From positions 3,964,501-4,028,500 of the forward strand of contig NZ_CP018632.1 in NCBI RefSeq assembly GCF_002215215.1: DNA of 64,000 bases. The letters are read 5' to 3'. Made by a program: the position numbers and the translations under genes. Positions 1 to 9,496 of this stretch are shown here, in pieces. This DNA is from Granulosicoccus antarcticus IMCC3135 (GTDB taxonomy: Bacteria; Pseudomonadota; Gammaproteobacteria; Granulosicoccales; Granulosicoccaceae). Each line of letters starts with the position of its first letter. Position 1 is the stretch's first letter. The notes under the pieces were generated by a model, which did no database searches, was not told where the DNA came from, and saw only the letters and a program-made list of their open reading frames with translations.

Positions 1-177
1 ACTGTGACGGTTCTAGGAGAAATTCAAGAGCTGTCCGTTGTTAGTGACTCGAAGCGTATTTTACGTGAAAGGTATTTGCTAGATAGCAGATTTAGTCTGA
101 AGGAGTTTGTAGTCTCAAGCTACCTTTGTTTCAGACGGTCTGTCCATTTTGATGTTTTTTATATACAGGGTATTATC

Positions 178-381
178 TTGAGTACTGGTACAGTTAAGTG
201 GTTCGACGCGGCGAAGGGTTTCGGCTTTATCGCTCCTGAAGATGGCAGCAAGGACGTATTCGTTCACCACACTGCTATCACTGGCGACGGTTACAAGTCG
301 CTTGATGAAGGTCAGAAAGTAAGCTTCGACATGGAACAGGGTCAAAAAGGCCCAGCAGCGGTTAACGTCTCTGCGATCTAA
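178..381 (+). CDS. csp: Cold-shock protein, CspA family
   Basis: A 67-residue single-domain cold-shock protein that binds single-stranded RNA and DNA and acts as an RNA chaperone in the cytoplasm. The product begins [18 protein letters not shown] and contains both nucleic-acid-binding motifs, KGFGFI (RNP1) and DVFVHH (RNP2). The frame is open upstream to position 4, but the family always starts at this point, so the TTG at 178 is chosen; AGGG lies upstream. The long leader before the start would fit the post-transcriptional control known for csp mRNAs, but that is inference. A strong stem-loop follows the stop. Which csp paralogue it is cannot be told. Confidence 0.95.
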   Translation: MSTGTVKWFDAAKGFGFIAPEDGSKDVFVHHTAITGDGYKSLDEGQKVSFDMEQGQKGPAAVNVSAI

Positions 382-406
382 TCCTTGTCACATAGACACG
401 GTAATA

Positions 407-443
407 CCAGCAAGCCCCGCACGTAGCGGGGTTTGCTGGTTTC
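407..443 (+). terminator. Rho-independent terminator of csp
   Basis: A perfect 14-bp inverted repeat, CCAGCAAGCCCCGC at 407-420 and its complement at 426-439 around a 5-nt loop, lies 26 nt after the csp stop. A short T-run follows. From here to the next gene at 697 nothing else is recognisable. Confidence 0.85.
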
Positions 444-696
444 TGGAACAGGCGCTCGCCTCTTTCAGGTAAAGAAAGAAAGTAACTCCTTTTAGTAGCC
501 CACCCGGTGTTTCCTCCCTGGATCAGACTCCTGCACGAGAGTCCAGCTACTACAAATTCACCGGTATCTCGAATTGCTCCGCCTTTCTCATTTCTGCAAG
601 GCTGCCTTGTATTGGCTGATTAAGTCCTTCCCCATCACTATTCTTCCTGTTAATTGGCGGGTTCGAGGCTATCTATCTGGATACCATCCTCACTTG

Positions 697-1437
697 TCAA
701 TCAAGCGGCTCTGGCAAGAGCGGCGTTCTTCCGCCATCAGTCAATAGCCAGCAATCAGCACCTTCAAAGACTGCGCATGTCAGCTGCCTGCCATAGCCGG
801 AGCCGGTGTCCAGGCACACACGATTACCATAATGACGTGCCGCTTCAACGGGTGTGTGTCCATGCACAACTAACCAGGGGTGCGGCTTCTTACTCTCCAG
901 GAACTCGCCTCTGATCCAGACAAGATCATTTTTGTCCTGTTGCTTGAAAGGTATGCCAGGACGAATACCAGCATGGACAAAAAGAAAGTCATCTTCCTGG
1001 TGGAAGTATTCCAGTGACTCAAGGAATTTGAGATGCGCTTCTGGAACTGTGGCACGGGCTCGCTTATGGGCATCACGGAAATGATCACCATCGCCTGCGT
1101 TTATTCCGTAAGAGGCTAACGTCTCTTTGCCACCAATCCTGTCGTGCAGCCAGGTGTACTGGCGTGGGAGTCGCACATCAGCTTGCGGGGAATCTTGCAT
1201 GAACAGGCTGAACATCCGGTCATGGTTGCCAAGAAGGCACAGCCAGTTCTTGCCAACAGACAAGCCTTCAATCAAAAACTCAATGACCTCTTTGCTCTGC
1301 GCACCCCGGTCGACGTAATCTCCCAGAAAGACGACTTTCGCATCGGCCCCACCGTCAGCTTCTATCTTGTCGATCGCGCACTGGAGCATGTCCAGCTCAC
1401 CATGAACGTCCCCGATTACGTATATTCGCTTTTTCAT
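697..1437 (-). CDS. Metallophosphoesterase, PPP-type Ser/Thr protein phosphatase
   Basis: A 246-residue cytoplasmic phosphoesterase of the bacterial PPP/PrpA type. The two-metal motifs appear in order: GDVHG near residue 9, GDYVDRG near 40, GNHD near 71, FVHAG near 152 and VVHGHTPVE near 190. This is the full calcineurin-like set and predicts a Mn-dependent phosphatase. Natural substrates of this group vary (phosphoproteins, nucleotides), so none is assigned. The ATG at 1437 is the only plausible start although its ribosome site is weak. It lies 82 nt downstream of the trehalase gene on the same strand and could be co-transcribed. Confidence 0.88.
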   Translation of the reverse strand: MKKRIYVIGDVHGELDMLQCAIDKIEADGGADAKVVFLGDYVDRGAQSKEVIEFLIEGLSVGKNWLCLLGNHDRMFSLFMQDSPQADVRLPRQYTWLHDRIGGKETLASYGINAGDGDHFRDAHKRARATVPEAHLKFLESLEYFHQEDDFLFVHAGIRPGIPFKQQDKNDLVWIRGEFLESKKPHPWLVVHGHTPVEAARHYGNRVCLDTGSGYGRQLTCAVFEGADCWLLTDGGRTPLLPEPLD

Positions 1438-1519
1438 TTTCTGAATTTAAACGACCTTATCCAAAATTCCAGACTCCCCATTCTGTCGAAAAACGGACCA
1501 GCGACGTATGCCATGCAAG

Positions 1520-3034
1520 TCATCCCTCATCCCCCAGCTCATCCATCAACCTTGACAGTACCGCGTTGGTCCAGCCAAATCCGTCCTGCACCTCATACTC
1601 ACCGCCGCCTGCCAACACTCCCGGCTGCTCGACGTTGTATTTCTCCACCAGAGCTCCCACGGATTGATAGACCTGCAGGTTGTTGTCTATCCAGCGTCGG
1701 GCTCCCGTTTCTGCCTCTGTTTTGTACCCGTAAAGGCACAATCCACGATAGACGATCCATTGCAGCGGTGCCCAGCCGTTAGGTGAGTCCCATTGCTGTC
1801 CAGTGTTGACAAGAGTGGTAACCCAGCCACCGGGCTTCAGGTAGCGTGAATGGATCCGGGACGCCACAGCGGCAGCTTGTTCAGGTGTGGCCAATTCAAA
1901 GAACAGAGGGTAGGCCCCAGCCAGTGACAAGCTGGGTTTGGGTTGCAACTCCGGCAGCAGCAAGTCTGCGAAAAATTGGGTTTCTGGATCAAAGAACAGA
2001 GTCTGGACAGCCTTGCGCCGTGCAGCGGCTCGCTCCTCGCAGAAGCGCTGCTGTGGGTGATCACCCGTTAGCTGATATGCGACTGCCAGAACCGTCTCCA
2101 GCTTGTACAACAGGCAGTTCAGATCCACCGGAACAATCTGGGTGGTCTGGATGCTGGCCATGTCATGCTCATCGGCAAACCAGCGCGAGCTGTAGTCCCA
2201 GCCCGACTCTGCTCCAGCACGAATGTCTCGGTATACTTCCGCCGTCTCGCGCTTGCTGTCGGCCGCCAGCTCTTGATCTTCTGCGTGGCTTTCCTGGCGC
2301 GGCAGGCTAGAGTCATCCCAGTAGCGATTCAGGCAGGTGCCCCCTGCCAGAACTACCCGTCGCGAAACCGGGTTCTTTTCGCTCAGTGTTTCTGCCCCAA
2401 TCATCCAGAAATCGTACTCGCGCTGTAGCTGCGGCAGATAGTGTCGGTAGACGTCCTGGTTGTGAGTGGTTTGCGCCAGCAACTCCACCATCAGGGCAAA
2501 GAATGGTGGCTGTGAGCGAGTGCAATAGTAGCTGCGGTTGCCATTGGGAATGAACCCGATCTGATCAATCAGGAAAGCAAAATTGGCCACCATGTTTTCA
2601 ATCATGCCAATGCGGCCTGAACCCGCCAGCCCCAGCATGGTGAAGTAGCTATCCCAGTAGTAGATCTCCCTGAACCTGCCGCCGGGTACGATATACGGCC
2701 TGGGTAGTGCCAGTAGAGAGCTGTGAGGTTGCCTGGCATCCTGAGCTCGGGTCAGCACATCCCAGAGTCGCTCAATGTGCTCACGCACCGGCTTGCGTTC
2801 TGCCGAATGGAGGCTCTTGTCATCGCCCTCGGGCAGCTTGAAATGAGAGGCAACGAACTCGCTCAGGTCGAAATCAGGCTGGTGTTGCTGGCTGAGATAG
2901 TCGGCAACGATTGCCGCAGGCTCACCGTTAGGCAGGGCATCGACGAAAGTCTTGGAATCGCCGAGTAACTGGCTGTCCTGCACCGCTTGAAATAATTGCG
3001 GGTACAACTCATCAGGGGTATCGATCCAGCTCAT
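1520..3034 (-). CDS. treF: Alpha,alpha-trehalase, glycoside hydrolase family 37 (cytoplasmic)
   Basis: A 504-residue enzyme that hydrolyses trehalose to two glucose molecules. Both family signatures are present: PGGRFREIYYWDSYF at residues 117-131 and QWDSPNGWAP near residue 410. A C-terminal Gly-rich stretch, GGGEYEVQDGFGWTNAV, is also typical. There is no signal peptide, so it resembles cytoplasmic TreF rather than periplasmic TreA. In a halophilic or marine cell this would recycle trehalose used as a compatible solute; that role is inferred. The start ATG has AGGTGAG upstream. Trehalose synthesis genes are not in the window. Confidence 0.93.
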   Translation of the reverse strand: MSWIDTPDELYPQLFQAVQDSQLLGDSKTFVDALPNGEPAAIVADYLSQQHQPDFDLSEFVASHFKLPEGDDKSLHSAERKPVREHIERLWDVLTRAQDARQPHSSLLALPRPYIVPGGRFREIYYWDSYFTMLGLAGSGRIGMIENMVANFAFLIDQIGFIPNGNRSYYCTRSQPPFFALMVELLAQTTHNQDVYRHYLPQLQREYDFWMIGAETLSEKNPVSRRVVLAGGTCLNRYWDDSSLPRQESHAEDQELAADSKRETAEVYRDIRAGAESGWDYSSRWFADEHDMASIQTTQIVPVDLNCLLYKLETVLAVAYQLTGDHPQQRFCEERAAARRKAVQTLFFDPETQFFADLLLPELQPKPSLSLAGAYPLFFELATPEQAAAVASRIHSRYLKPGGWVTTLVNTGQQWDSPNGWAPLQWIVYRGLCLYGYKTEAETGARRWIDNNLQVYQSVGALVEKYNVEQPGVLAGGGEYEVQDGFGWTNAVLSRLMDELGDEG

Positions 3035-3092
3035 TTATATGCTCACCTGCCGCCCTGCACCAGCATGCTGGCAGCGGTCGTCTGATTTGAAA

Positions 3093-3118
3093 CTGGCCCA
3101 CCGTCATCAGCGGGCCAG
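3093..3118 (-). terminator. Stem-loop terminator after atoE
   Basis: CTGGCCC at 3093-3099 pairs with GGGCCAG at 3112-3118. Read on the minus strand it lies 30 nt after the atoE stop and is followed by TTTCAAAT, so it likely ends the acid-transport transcript and separates it from the trehalase gene. Confidence 0.6.
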
Positions 3119-3147
3119 TCAGGATCACACGATACAATACCCGGGCA

Positions 3148-4476
3148 CTACAGCACCAGCATTGCAGTACCCACAACGACTCCAGTCCAGAGCAAGGCCA
3201 CTACGCAGTAGCCCATGATGTCGCGAATACCCAGACCGGCGATTGCCAGCAAAGGCAAGGCCCAGAAAGGCTGGATCATATTGGTCCATGCATCACCCCA
3301 GGCTACAGCCATGGTCGCCTTGCTTAATGGCACGCCAAGCGCTTCGGCTGCAGGCAAGACGATAGGTGCCTGTACGGCCCATTGACCACCGCCGGAGGGC
3401 ACGAAAAAGTTCACGATACCGGCACTCAGGAACGTCAGCAACGGGAAGGTGGTGGGCGTCGAGATATCCACAAACCACAAGGAGATGGAGGCTGCAAGAC
3501 CCGACCCGACCATCATGCCCATGATGCCGGCGTACATTGGAAACTGCAGTACGATGCCACCGGTGGTCTTGATCGCCTCATTGAGTGCGCGCAGGTAGTT
3601 GGCTGGCGTCCAGTGCAACAAGATTCCGGCAAACAGAAACAGGAAGTTCACACTGTTCAGGCCCAGCGATCCGCCGTTAGCGAAATAGTTGAACAGATAG
3701 GCTGCTCCCATGACTCCCAGAAGCACGGGTACAACAGGACTGTTTTCAATCTTCTCGGCCGGAGACATCTCGGCTCGAGGTTTGACTGCTACCTCTTCGG
3801 GCTCCTTCAGCTTCTCTGGATCCACTTCGAGGACTTCCTCGTCTTTGGGGATCATCATCCGGTTGAGAATAGGCAGCGTTACAAGCAGGACCAGCGTTAC
3901 CAGAAGTACCTGCCAGCTGAAAATCGTATCACTCACAGGAATCGCTTGCCCGCCTGTCAGCAGAGACAATGCATCATCACCCGGTGAAGCCACCTTCAAG
4001 GGGATCGATGCTGATAGCCCGGCATGCCAGACCAGAAAGCCTGTATATGCCGATGCGACCAGCAAGGGATAATGGATACCGCGGATACGAGTGGCGAGTT
4101 CTTTTGCCATCAAGGCCCCGACAATCAAACCAAAGCCCCAGTTGATCCAGCACGCCGCCAATGCAACAACGGTGACCAGAACAACAGCTTGCCCCGGGTT
4201 CTTTGCCAGCCCGGCAATCGCGGCCAGCCCTCGGCGTACCGGCTTGCTCATGGCCAGGACATAGCCTGTGACAAGGATCAAGACCATTTGCATGGCAAAG
4301 GCCAGCAAGCTCCAGAAGCCATCGCCCCAGAAACCGACCATCTCTACCGGGCTCTTGCCCTCACTCAGTATGCCGCCGATAAAGACGATGAAGGTAATGA
4401 AGGCTGCGAAGAGAAATGCATCCGGTAGCCACCGGCGTACAATCTTCGTGAAGAAGCTGGCCAACGCTTGAATCAT
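3148..4476 (-). CDS. atoE: Short-chain fatty acid transporter, AtoE family
   Basis: A 442-residue inner-membrane permease with many hydrophobic helices. The N-terminal stretch FTKIVRRWLPDAFLFAAF and the conserved FVPSGGGQWAVQAP near residue 365 are hallmarks of the AtoE family, which imports short-chain acids such as acetoacetate and butyrate. A charged cytoplasmic loop rich in Glu, Lys and Pro lies near residues 215-240. It sits downstream of a fused CoA transferase and a GntP-type permease on the same strand, as expected for uptake and CoA-activation of short acids. Exact substrate is not determinable. Confidence 0.92.
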   Translation of the reverse strand: MIQALASFFTKIVRRWLPDAFLFAAFITFIVFIGGILSEGKSPVEMVGFWGDGFWSLLAFAMQMVLILVTGYVLAMSKPVRRGLAAIAGLAKNPGQAVVLVTVVALAACWINWGFGLIVGALMAKELATRIRGIHYPLLVASAYTGFLVWHAGLSASIPLKVASPGDDALSLLTGGQAIPVSDTIFSWQVLLVTLVLLVTLPILNRMMIPKDEEVLEVDPEKLKEPEEVAVKPRAEMSPAEKIENSPVVPVLLGVMGAAYLFNYFANGGSLGLNSVNFLFLFAGILLHWTPANYLRALNEAIKTTGGIVLQFPMYAGIMGMMVGSGLAASISLWFVDISTPTTFPLLTFLSAGIVNFFVPSGGGQWAVQAPIVLPAAEALGVPLSKATMAVAWGDAWTNMIQPFWALPLLAIAGLGIRDIMGYCVVALLWTGVVVGTAMLVL

Positions 4477-4605
4477 GGTACTAGCTCGTTTTAAAGGTTG
4501 TTTTGAATTTGCCTGCAGGCAAGCAGGTGTGATTTGAGAGTTATCAGGGCGTATCCCTGCTCATTGCTGCAATGATCGCATGAGTCGAACCTGCTTGCAT
4601 TGTTT

Positions 4606-6537
4606 TCACTCTGCTTCGCGCAATGCAGCCTCGGCAGCGCGCTCGCTGTCAAAGATGGTCACTCGACGACGGCGCTCAAGCGTCTGACCAAGCCTGCGAC
4701 GCAGAAAGGCCGAGGTTGAATAACGGGTTGCGCGTTTATAGAGCCGAGTCTCAAAGTCATCGATCATGTCCGACCAGGCATGCGTCAGAGTGTCATCGAT
4801 CTGAGTCTGGTCGTAGTTGACAACCACATCCACCTTGCGCCCCAGAGGCAGCAGTACAGATTCGACTCGAGTCTTGATTTCATTCATATCGGCCAAGGTA
4901 CGAATATTCATCTTAGCCAGATTGATAAAGAGGATGTCGCGAGCCTCATCAAACTGAATACGTTGTGCCATGCCGACTGTCAGCAGATCATCACGCAAGC
5001 CCATGGGCGCATCGATAAAGATGCGTGGATCCATCAGAGCAACATCGTCGATGTGCGGAACAAAGCCCATATGGGCCAGGATGTCACGCTCGATATCGAT
5101 TCCTGGCGCCACTTCAATCAGAGCGATACCCTCGGGGCCCAAGCGCAAGACACAACGTTCGGTCACATAAAGCACTGGCTGGCCAAGACGTTGGGCGCGT
5201 TTGCCTGAGAAAGTAATCTGCTCCACCGCTGGTCCGAACTTGCGTGCACGACCCTCGCTTGCAATTTTGAGTTCACCATCGACAACCCTGACATCCAGCC
5301 TGCTGGCCGTGAACGAACCGGCGAACACCAGATGTCTTGCGTTTTGACTGATGTTGATGAAACCGCCCGCCCCGGCCAGCCTGGGTCCGAAGCGAGAGAC
5401 GTTGACGTTGCCAGTCACATCGACCTCGGCCATACCCAGGCAAGCCATATCCAGACCACCGCCATCGTAAAAATCAAACTGGCTGCCCTGTGCAATGATT
5501 GCCTCGGTATTCACCGCTGCGCCAAAATCCAGCCCAGATGCTGGCTGGCCACCGATGACGCCCGGCTCAGCCGTCAGGGTGAGATGGTGCAGCAGGCCCT
5601 CCTCTGCCGCAACCCCCGCAACGCCCTCTGGCATACCGATACCCAGGTTGACCACACCACCGACCGGAAGCTCAAATGCGGCACGGCGTGCGATCACCTT
5701 GCGAAGGTCCAGTGGTGCGGGAGCCGTCGTGCCCTCCGGCTCTTTATAGCGTCCCGTGTAGTAGCGGTTGTACTGGGTTGCATAGGTTTGCGGGTGTAGC
5801 TCTGCTGGAGCAAGAACCACCGCATCAACCAACATTCCGGGGATTATCACGTCACGAGCAGGAAGACTGCCTTTCGCAACAATCTGATCTACCTGGACAA
5901 TGACGACACCCCCGGAATTACGAGCGGCCATGGCCTGCGCCAGATTGTCGAGAATAAGGGCTTCACGCTCCATCGTGATGTTGCCATGCTCATCGGCTGT
6001 CGATCCGCGCAGTAGTGCGACATGGATCGGCATGGCATGATAGAACAACCGTTCGCAACCGGCGATGGTGATCAGCTCGACCAGATCAGGTGATGGCTTG
6101 TCGCTGCTTACGCGACCTCCGCCCAGTCGTGGATCAACGAAGGTCTCCAGGCCAACATGGCTGATGGTGCCGGGCTTACCGGCGGCGATGTCCCGGTATA
6201 GGTGGGAGATCACGCCTTGAGGAAAGTTATAACCCTCAATCTCGCCTTTCACGGCGCGCGCCGCCAGCTTCGGGATCAAGCCCCAGTGCCCACCGATGAC
6301 TCGGCTCACCAGGCCTTCCGCCGCCAGACGGTTCAGGCCACGCTCTTTTCCATCGCCCTGTCCGGCAGCAAACAAGAGTGTCAGACCGCGTGGGTGCGAT
6401 TCCTCGTCAAACCGATCTGCCAGTGCCTTGAGTAATGCTTCGGGCACACCAGCCCCGACAAAGCCGGAGGTGGTGACCGTATCGCCCGAATGGATCAACG
6501 CCGCCGCATCGCGCGGCGAGACAAGCTTGTTCAGCAT
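4606..6537 (-). CDS. Fused acyl-CoA:acetate/3-ketoacid CoA transferase (YdiF/Pct type)
   Basis: A 643-residue single-chain family I CoA transferase carrying alpha- and beta-like halves. The N-terminal half contains SGFVGAGVPEALL and the C-terminal half VVNLGIGMPEGVAG. The catalytic Glu is expected in LTAEPGVIGG near residue 330. Such enzymes move CoA between short acyl groups through a glutamyl-CoA intermediate. The frame could extend five codons to a TTG, but GGAGAGAAGG directly precedes the ATG at 6537, which is chosen. It lies between the GntP permease and AtoE, giving a transport-activation unit. Acetoacetate, propionate and hydroxybutyrate are all possible donors or acceptors. Confidence 0.9.
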   Translation of the reverse strand: MLNKLVSPRDAAALIHSGDTVTTSGFVGAGVPEALLKALADRFDEESHPRGLTLLFAAGQGDGKERGLNRLAAEGLVSRVIGGHWGLIPKLAARAVKGEIEGYNFPQGVISHLYRDIAAGKPGTISHVGLETFVDPRLGGGRVSSDKPSPDLVELITIAGCERLFYHAMPIHVALLRGSTADEHGNITMEREALILDNLAQAMAARNSGGVVIVQVDQIVAKGSLPARDVIIPGMLVDAVVLAPAELHPQTYATQYNRYYTGRYKEPEGTTAPAPLDLRKVIARRAAFELPVGGVVNLGIGMPEGVAGVAAEEGLLHHLTLTAEPGVIGGQPASGLDFGAAVNTEAIIAQGSQFDFYDGGGLDMACLGMAEVDVTGNVNVSRFGPRLAGAGGFINISQNARHLVFAGSFTASRLDVRVVDGELKIASEGRARKFGPAVEQITFSGKRAQRLGQPVLYVTERCVLRLGPEGIALIEVAPGIDIERDILAHMGFVPHIDDVALMDPRIFIDAPMGLRDDLLTVGMAQRIQFDEARDILFINLAKMNIRTLADMNEIKTRVESVLLPLGRKVDVVVNYDQTQIDDTLTHAWSDMIDDFETRLYKRATRYSTSAFLRRRLGQTLERRRRVTIFDSERAAEAALREAE

Positions 6538-6580
6538 GGGCCTTCTCTCCAATAGGTGTTACATAGGCATTACACCTGTA

Positions 6581-7963
6581 TTACAGCATGGAGCCAAGCA
6601 CTATCACAGTGATTGTCGCCACAACGGGTATTGCCACCGCACAGATGAAAATATCGACATAGCTTTGCTTGTGCGTTAATCCGCAGATACCTAACAGAGT
6701 GATGACCGCGCCATTGTGCGGCAGAGCATCAAAACCGCCTGAAGACAATGCCGTTACCCGATGCATCAATCCCATGCTGATTCCTTGTGCGTTACCAAGA
6801 TCGGCAAACTGCTCACCCAAAGCGCTCAATGCGATTGACATGCCGCCCGAGGCTGACCCGGTGATACCTGCAAGCACATTGACTGCAACCGCCAGCGAGG
6901 CTAAAGGGTTGTCAGGAAACAGCTCAAGAACAAAGTCGCGTACGATCAGGAAAGCTGGCAGAGCTGCAATGACAGCGCCGTAGCCGACCTCGGATGCTGT
7001 ATTGAAGATCGGCAGAAGTGCGCCCATGGTGCCCTGATTGATGCTGTCCTTGACGTTCTCAAAGCGCTTCCAGTTGGTTGCAATTACCAGCAGGATTGAA
7101 CTTAGCAGTGCCACGATGATGGCCCAGATTCCGGCGACCGATTTGAGCGAGGTCGGTCCGTATTTGTCCTCGGCCAGATAGCTTGCATCCATGTTTGGGA
7201 AAATCAGATAGGTGAGCGCCGCATTCAGGGCAATCACCAGCACTACTGGTGCGATGGCCAGCGCAAATGCAGGCAGTTGCACATCGTCGGGCAAGGCATC
7301 ATCGGCGGCCATGGCCTTATGAGTGCCATAGCCTTCACTGCGAGCCTGAGCGGCGGTCGAACGACTGTTCAACCACAAAATGCCGCCTATTAGCATGATC
7401 AATCCAGCAAGCGTGCCTAAAAGTGGTGCGGCAAAAGCATTGGTGCCGAAGTACGGCATGGGGATCGCATTCTGGATGGCAGGCGTTCCCGGAAGCGCGG
7501 TCATGGTGAAAGTAAATGAGCCAAGCGCAATAGCTGCAGGTAACAATCGTTTAGGGATATCTGCCTGACGGAACAGCGAGTTGGCGATGGGATAGATTGC
7601 AAATGCAACAACGAAAAGAGAGACACCACCGAACGTCAGAACGCCACAGGCAAGAACCACCGCTGTGATAGCGCGATGCGCGCCCACGCCTTCGACAATT
7701 CGTTCAGCAATGACTCGGGCCGAGCCACTGTCAGCCATCACTTTGCCAAAAATGGCACCCAGAAGAAACAACGGGAAATATAGGATGACATACCCACCCA
7801 GCGCTTTCATGAAGACTTGGGTATAGGTCGCCAGCACAGGCAGATCGCCACTCATCAACACAGCCAGCAGCGCAAGAATCGGCGCTAATATAAGGACATT
7901 GATTCCCTTATAGGCCAGGTACATCAAGAGGCCAAGCGACACGAATATTCCAATCAAACCCAT
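6581..7963 (-). CDS. GntP-family permease (gluconate / 3-hydroxybutyrate type)
   Basis: A 460-residue polytopic membrane protein of the GntP/H+ symporter family. Family features include GAIFGKVMADSGSARVIA near residue 68, FTMTALPGTPAIQNAIP near 151, and the C-terminal SSGGFDALPHNGAVITLL. The family takes up gluconate and related hydroxyacids; some members carry D-3-hydroxybutyrate. The neighbouring CoA transferase and AtoE favour a hydroxy- or keto-acid of ketone-body type over gluconate, and no gluconate kinase is nearby. The gap to the CoA transferase start is only 43 nt, so the two are probably one transcript starting upstream of 7963. Confidence 0.87.
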   Translation of the reverse strand: MGLIGIFVSLGLLMYLAYKGINVLILAPILALLAVLMSGDLPVLATYTQVFMKALGGYVILYFPLFLLGAIFGKVMADSGSARVIAERIVEGVGAHRAITAVVLACGVLTFGGVSLFVVAFAIYPIANSLFRQADIPKRLLPAAIALGSFTFTMTALPGTPAIQNAIPMPYFGTNAFAAPLLGTLAGLIMLIGGILWLNSRSTAAQARSEGYGTHKAMAADDALPDDVQLPAFALAIAPVVLVIALNAALTYLIFPNMDASYLAEDKYGPTSLKSVAGIWAIIVALLSSILLVIATNWKRFENVKDSINQGTMGALLPIFNTASEVGYGAVIAALPAFLIVRDFVLELFPDNPLASLAVAVNVLAGITGSASGGMSIALSALGEQFADLGNAQGISMGLMHRVTALSSGGFDALPHNGAVITLLGICGLTHKQSYVDIFICAVAIPVVATITVIVLGSML

Positions 7964-8150
7964 TGTACTTTCCCTGTGTTGTGATAGATTTCGCGAATTA
8001 TAATACGAGCAGTATTCGCATTGCGGCTTGTATTATTGCAAATGCCGCCTAGCTGTCGTTCTCCTGAAACCAAGCTTCATCGAGCCTGCTCCAGGAACGG
8101 AATCAGATTGATTTGCCAATGCTGTCTATGCGTCTTCGGCGTACCTGCTG

Positions 8151-9020
8151 CTATTGATATTTTTCTGGATTGGGTGGTATGGCCAGAACGTCAACAGAAG
8201 AAGACTGCAGAACCTGCTCGGCGACACTGCCCATTATCATTCGCGCAACGAAGTGCGCGCCTTGGGTTGCCACAACAATCAAGTCCGAGCTTGTATCGCC
8301 TGCCGTTGTCAATATTTCATGAGCAATGGAGGTCTCCAGGTGTCGCACGATTTGTTGAGGACGCTTTACTCCAATCGTTGACACACAATTGGCCAGCTTG
8401 CGTCGAGCATCGGCACTCAGATCCTGTAGGTAAGCATCCTGACTTTCTTTAGACAGGGTGTCGACCATTGCCAGGCGCAGCGCCGGTGCATCAAATACAT
8501 GCAGTATGGCCATACCATTATCCATACCTATCCCCAGACGCTCGAAGTGTTGCAGCGCTGTTTGCGCGCTGTCCGACAGGTCCGTAGTCAGTAACGTCTG
8601 CTTGTAATGCCCCACCGGTGGACCATTAACCATGAGAACCGGACAACCCACTGCCCTGATCGTACGCTCAGCCGTTGTTCCGACAAACGCATCCTTCAAT
8701 ATCTGCCGACGGTGCGGGCCGAGTATCAATAGATCCGGGTTGATATCCTTCGCCGCTGTTGTAATTCCTGCAAATGGGTCGGCCTGGATGACGCGGGTAT
8801 TGCAAGACACACCATCGACGTTTTGCAACGTGTGTGCGAGTTTGTCGAGAAGTGTTCTGGCATCAAGCGTATCGCGATCAACGATATGCCGAGGTCGATC
8901 ATCGTCAACAACATGAAGTAGATGAATGCTTGCTCCACTCTCAAGAGCCAACAGCACCGCACGACGCAAGGCCCGATCTGAACGTTCCGAAAAATCAGTA
9001 GCAAGCAATATTACATGCAT
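8151..9020 (-). CDS. Universal stress protein with two tandem UspA domains
   Basis: A 289-residue cytoplasmic protein with two Usp domains, residues about 1-140 and 148-289. The first begins MHVILLATDFSERSDRAL and ends with the ATP-loop pattern GPHRRQILKDAFVGTTAE; the second has TQGAHFVARMIMGSVAE. Both keep the G-2x-G-9x-G-S/T-type nucleotide site in recognisable form. The ATG at 9020 is preferred over an upstream in-frame GTG because AGGA lies just before it. A perfect FNR-type box 60 bp upstream suggests induction by low oxygen or nitrogen oxides, as for anaerobic Usp proteins of pseudomonads. Confidence 0.9.
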   Translation of the reverse strand: MHVILLATDFSERSDRALRRAVLLALESGASIHLLHVVDDDRPRHIVDRDTLDARTLLDKLAHTLQNVDGVSCNTRVIQADPFAGITTAAKDINPDLLILGPHRRQILKDAFVGTTAERTIRAVGCPVLMVNGPPVGHYKQTLLTTDLSDSAQTALQHFERLGIGMDNGMAILHVFDAPALRLAMVDTLSKESQDAYLQDLSADARRKLANCVSTIGVKRPQQIVRHLETSIAHEILTTAGDTSSDLIVVATQGAHFVARMIMGSVAEQVLQSSSVDVLAIPPNPEKYQ

Positions 9021-9080
9021 AGGAGTCCTCACCCAACTTCACCTGGCCGACTATTCAAGCATGATTCTATCTCGTTTTCA

Positions 9081-9094
9081 TTGATGAATATCAA
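9081..9094 (-). promoter_or_regulatory. FNR/ANR/DNR box upstream of usp
   Basis: TTGATgaatATCAA is a perfect match to the CRP/FNR-family consensus TTGAT-N4-ATCAA. It lies 60 bp upstream of the universal stress gene start. The site is symmetric; orientation is assigned from the gene. Binding is inferred, not shown. Confidence 0.75.
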
Positions 9095-9150
9095 TCACGA
9101 GCGAGCAGTATAGTTATACTTTTTATTACACTCGGCGAGAATTGAAGTTA

Positions 9151-9306
9151 GGGGTCGTGAAATAATTAACTATACTTTTCGGTTGGTCCTGCGCCTGCCC
9201 GGCAAGGCGTGAGGAGGGCGAATAGCGGGCTATTCAACCGATAAACAACGCAGAAGGGCAGGATGCAGGGGCGACTGAAAAGTATAGTTTATTGTTTCAC
9301 GACCCC
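9151..9306. repeat. 156-bp MITE-like element with 30-bp terminal inverted repeats
   Basis: The left arm at 9151-9180 begins GGGGTCGTGAAATAA and matches the complement of 9277-9306 at 28 of 30 positions. The flanks carry TTA on each side, a possible 3-bp target duplication. The interior contains a perfect small hairpin, GAATAGC-GG-GCTATTC, near 9220-9235, and no coding capacity. The shape fits a non-autonomous element mobilised in trans by an IS with the same ends. No matching transposase end occurs in this window. Confidence 0.7.
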
Positions 9307-9324
9307 TTACTCGTTCCGGCAAAG

Positions 9325-9350
9325 CAAAAAGCCCCGTCAATGGCGGGGCT
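9325..9350 (-). terminator. Rho-independent terminator of scoAB
   Basis: AGCCCCG at 9330-9336 pairs with CGGGGCT at 9344-9350. On the minus strand the stem is followed directly by TTTTTG, a classic intrinsic terminator located about 150 nt past the scoB stop. Confidence 0.85.
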
Positions 9351-9496
9351 CTTCGTATTTCAGCGTTAATGCGGAGGTCATGACAGACCTCAGGGCACGC
9401 GACGTATTCGCTTCAGGCTTAACGTACTCACATCAGGCTTATCCAACCACTACTGGAAAGGTTCGATTCGGCTGAATGGCAACGATGGAAGTGTGA

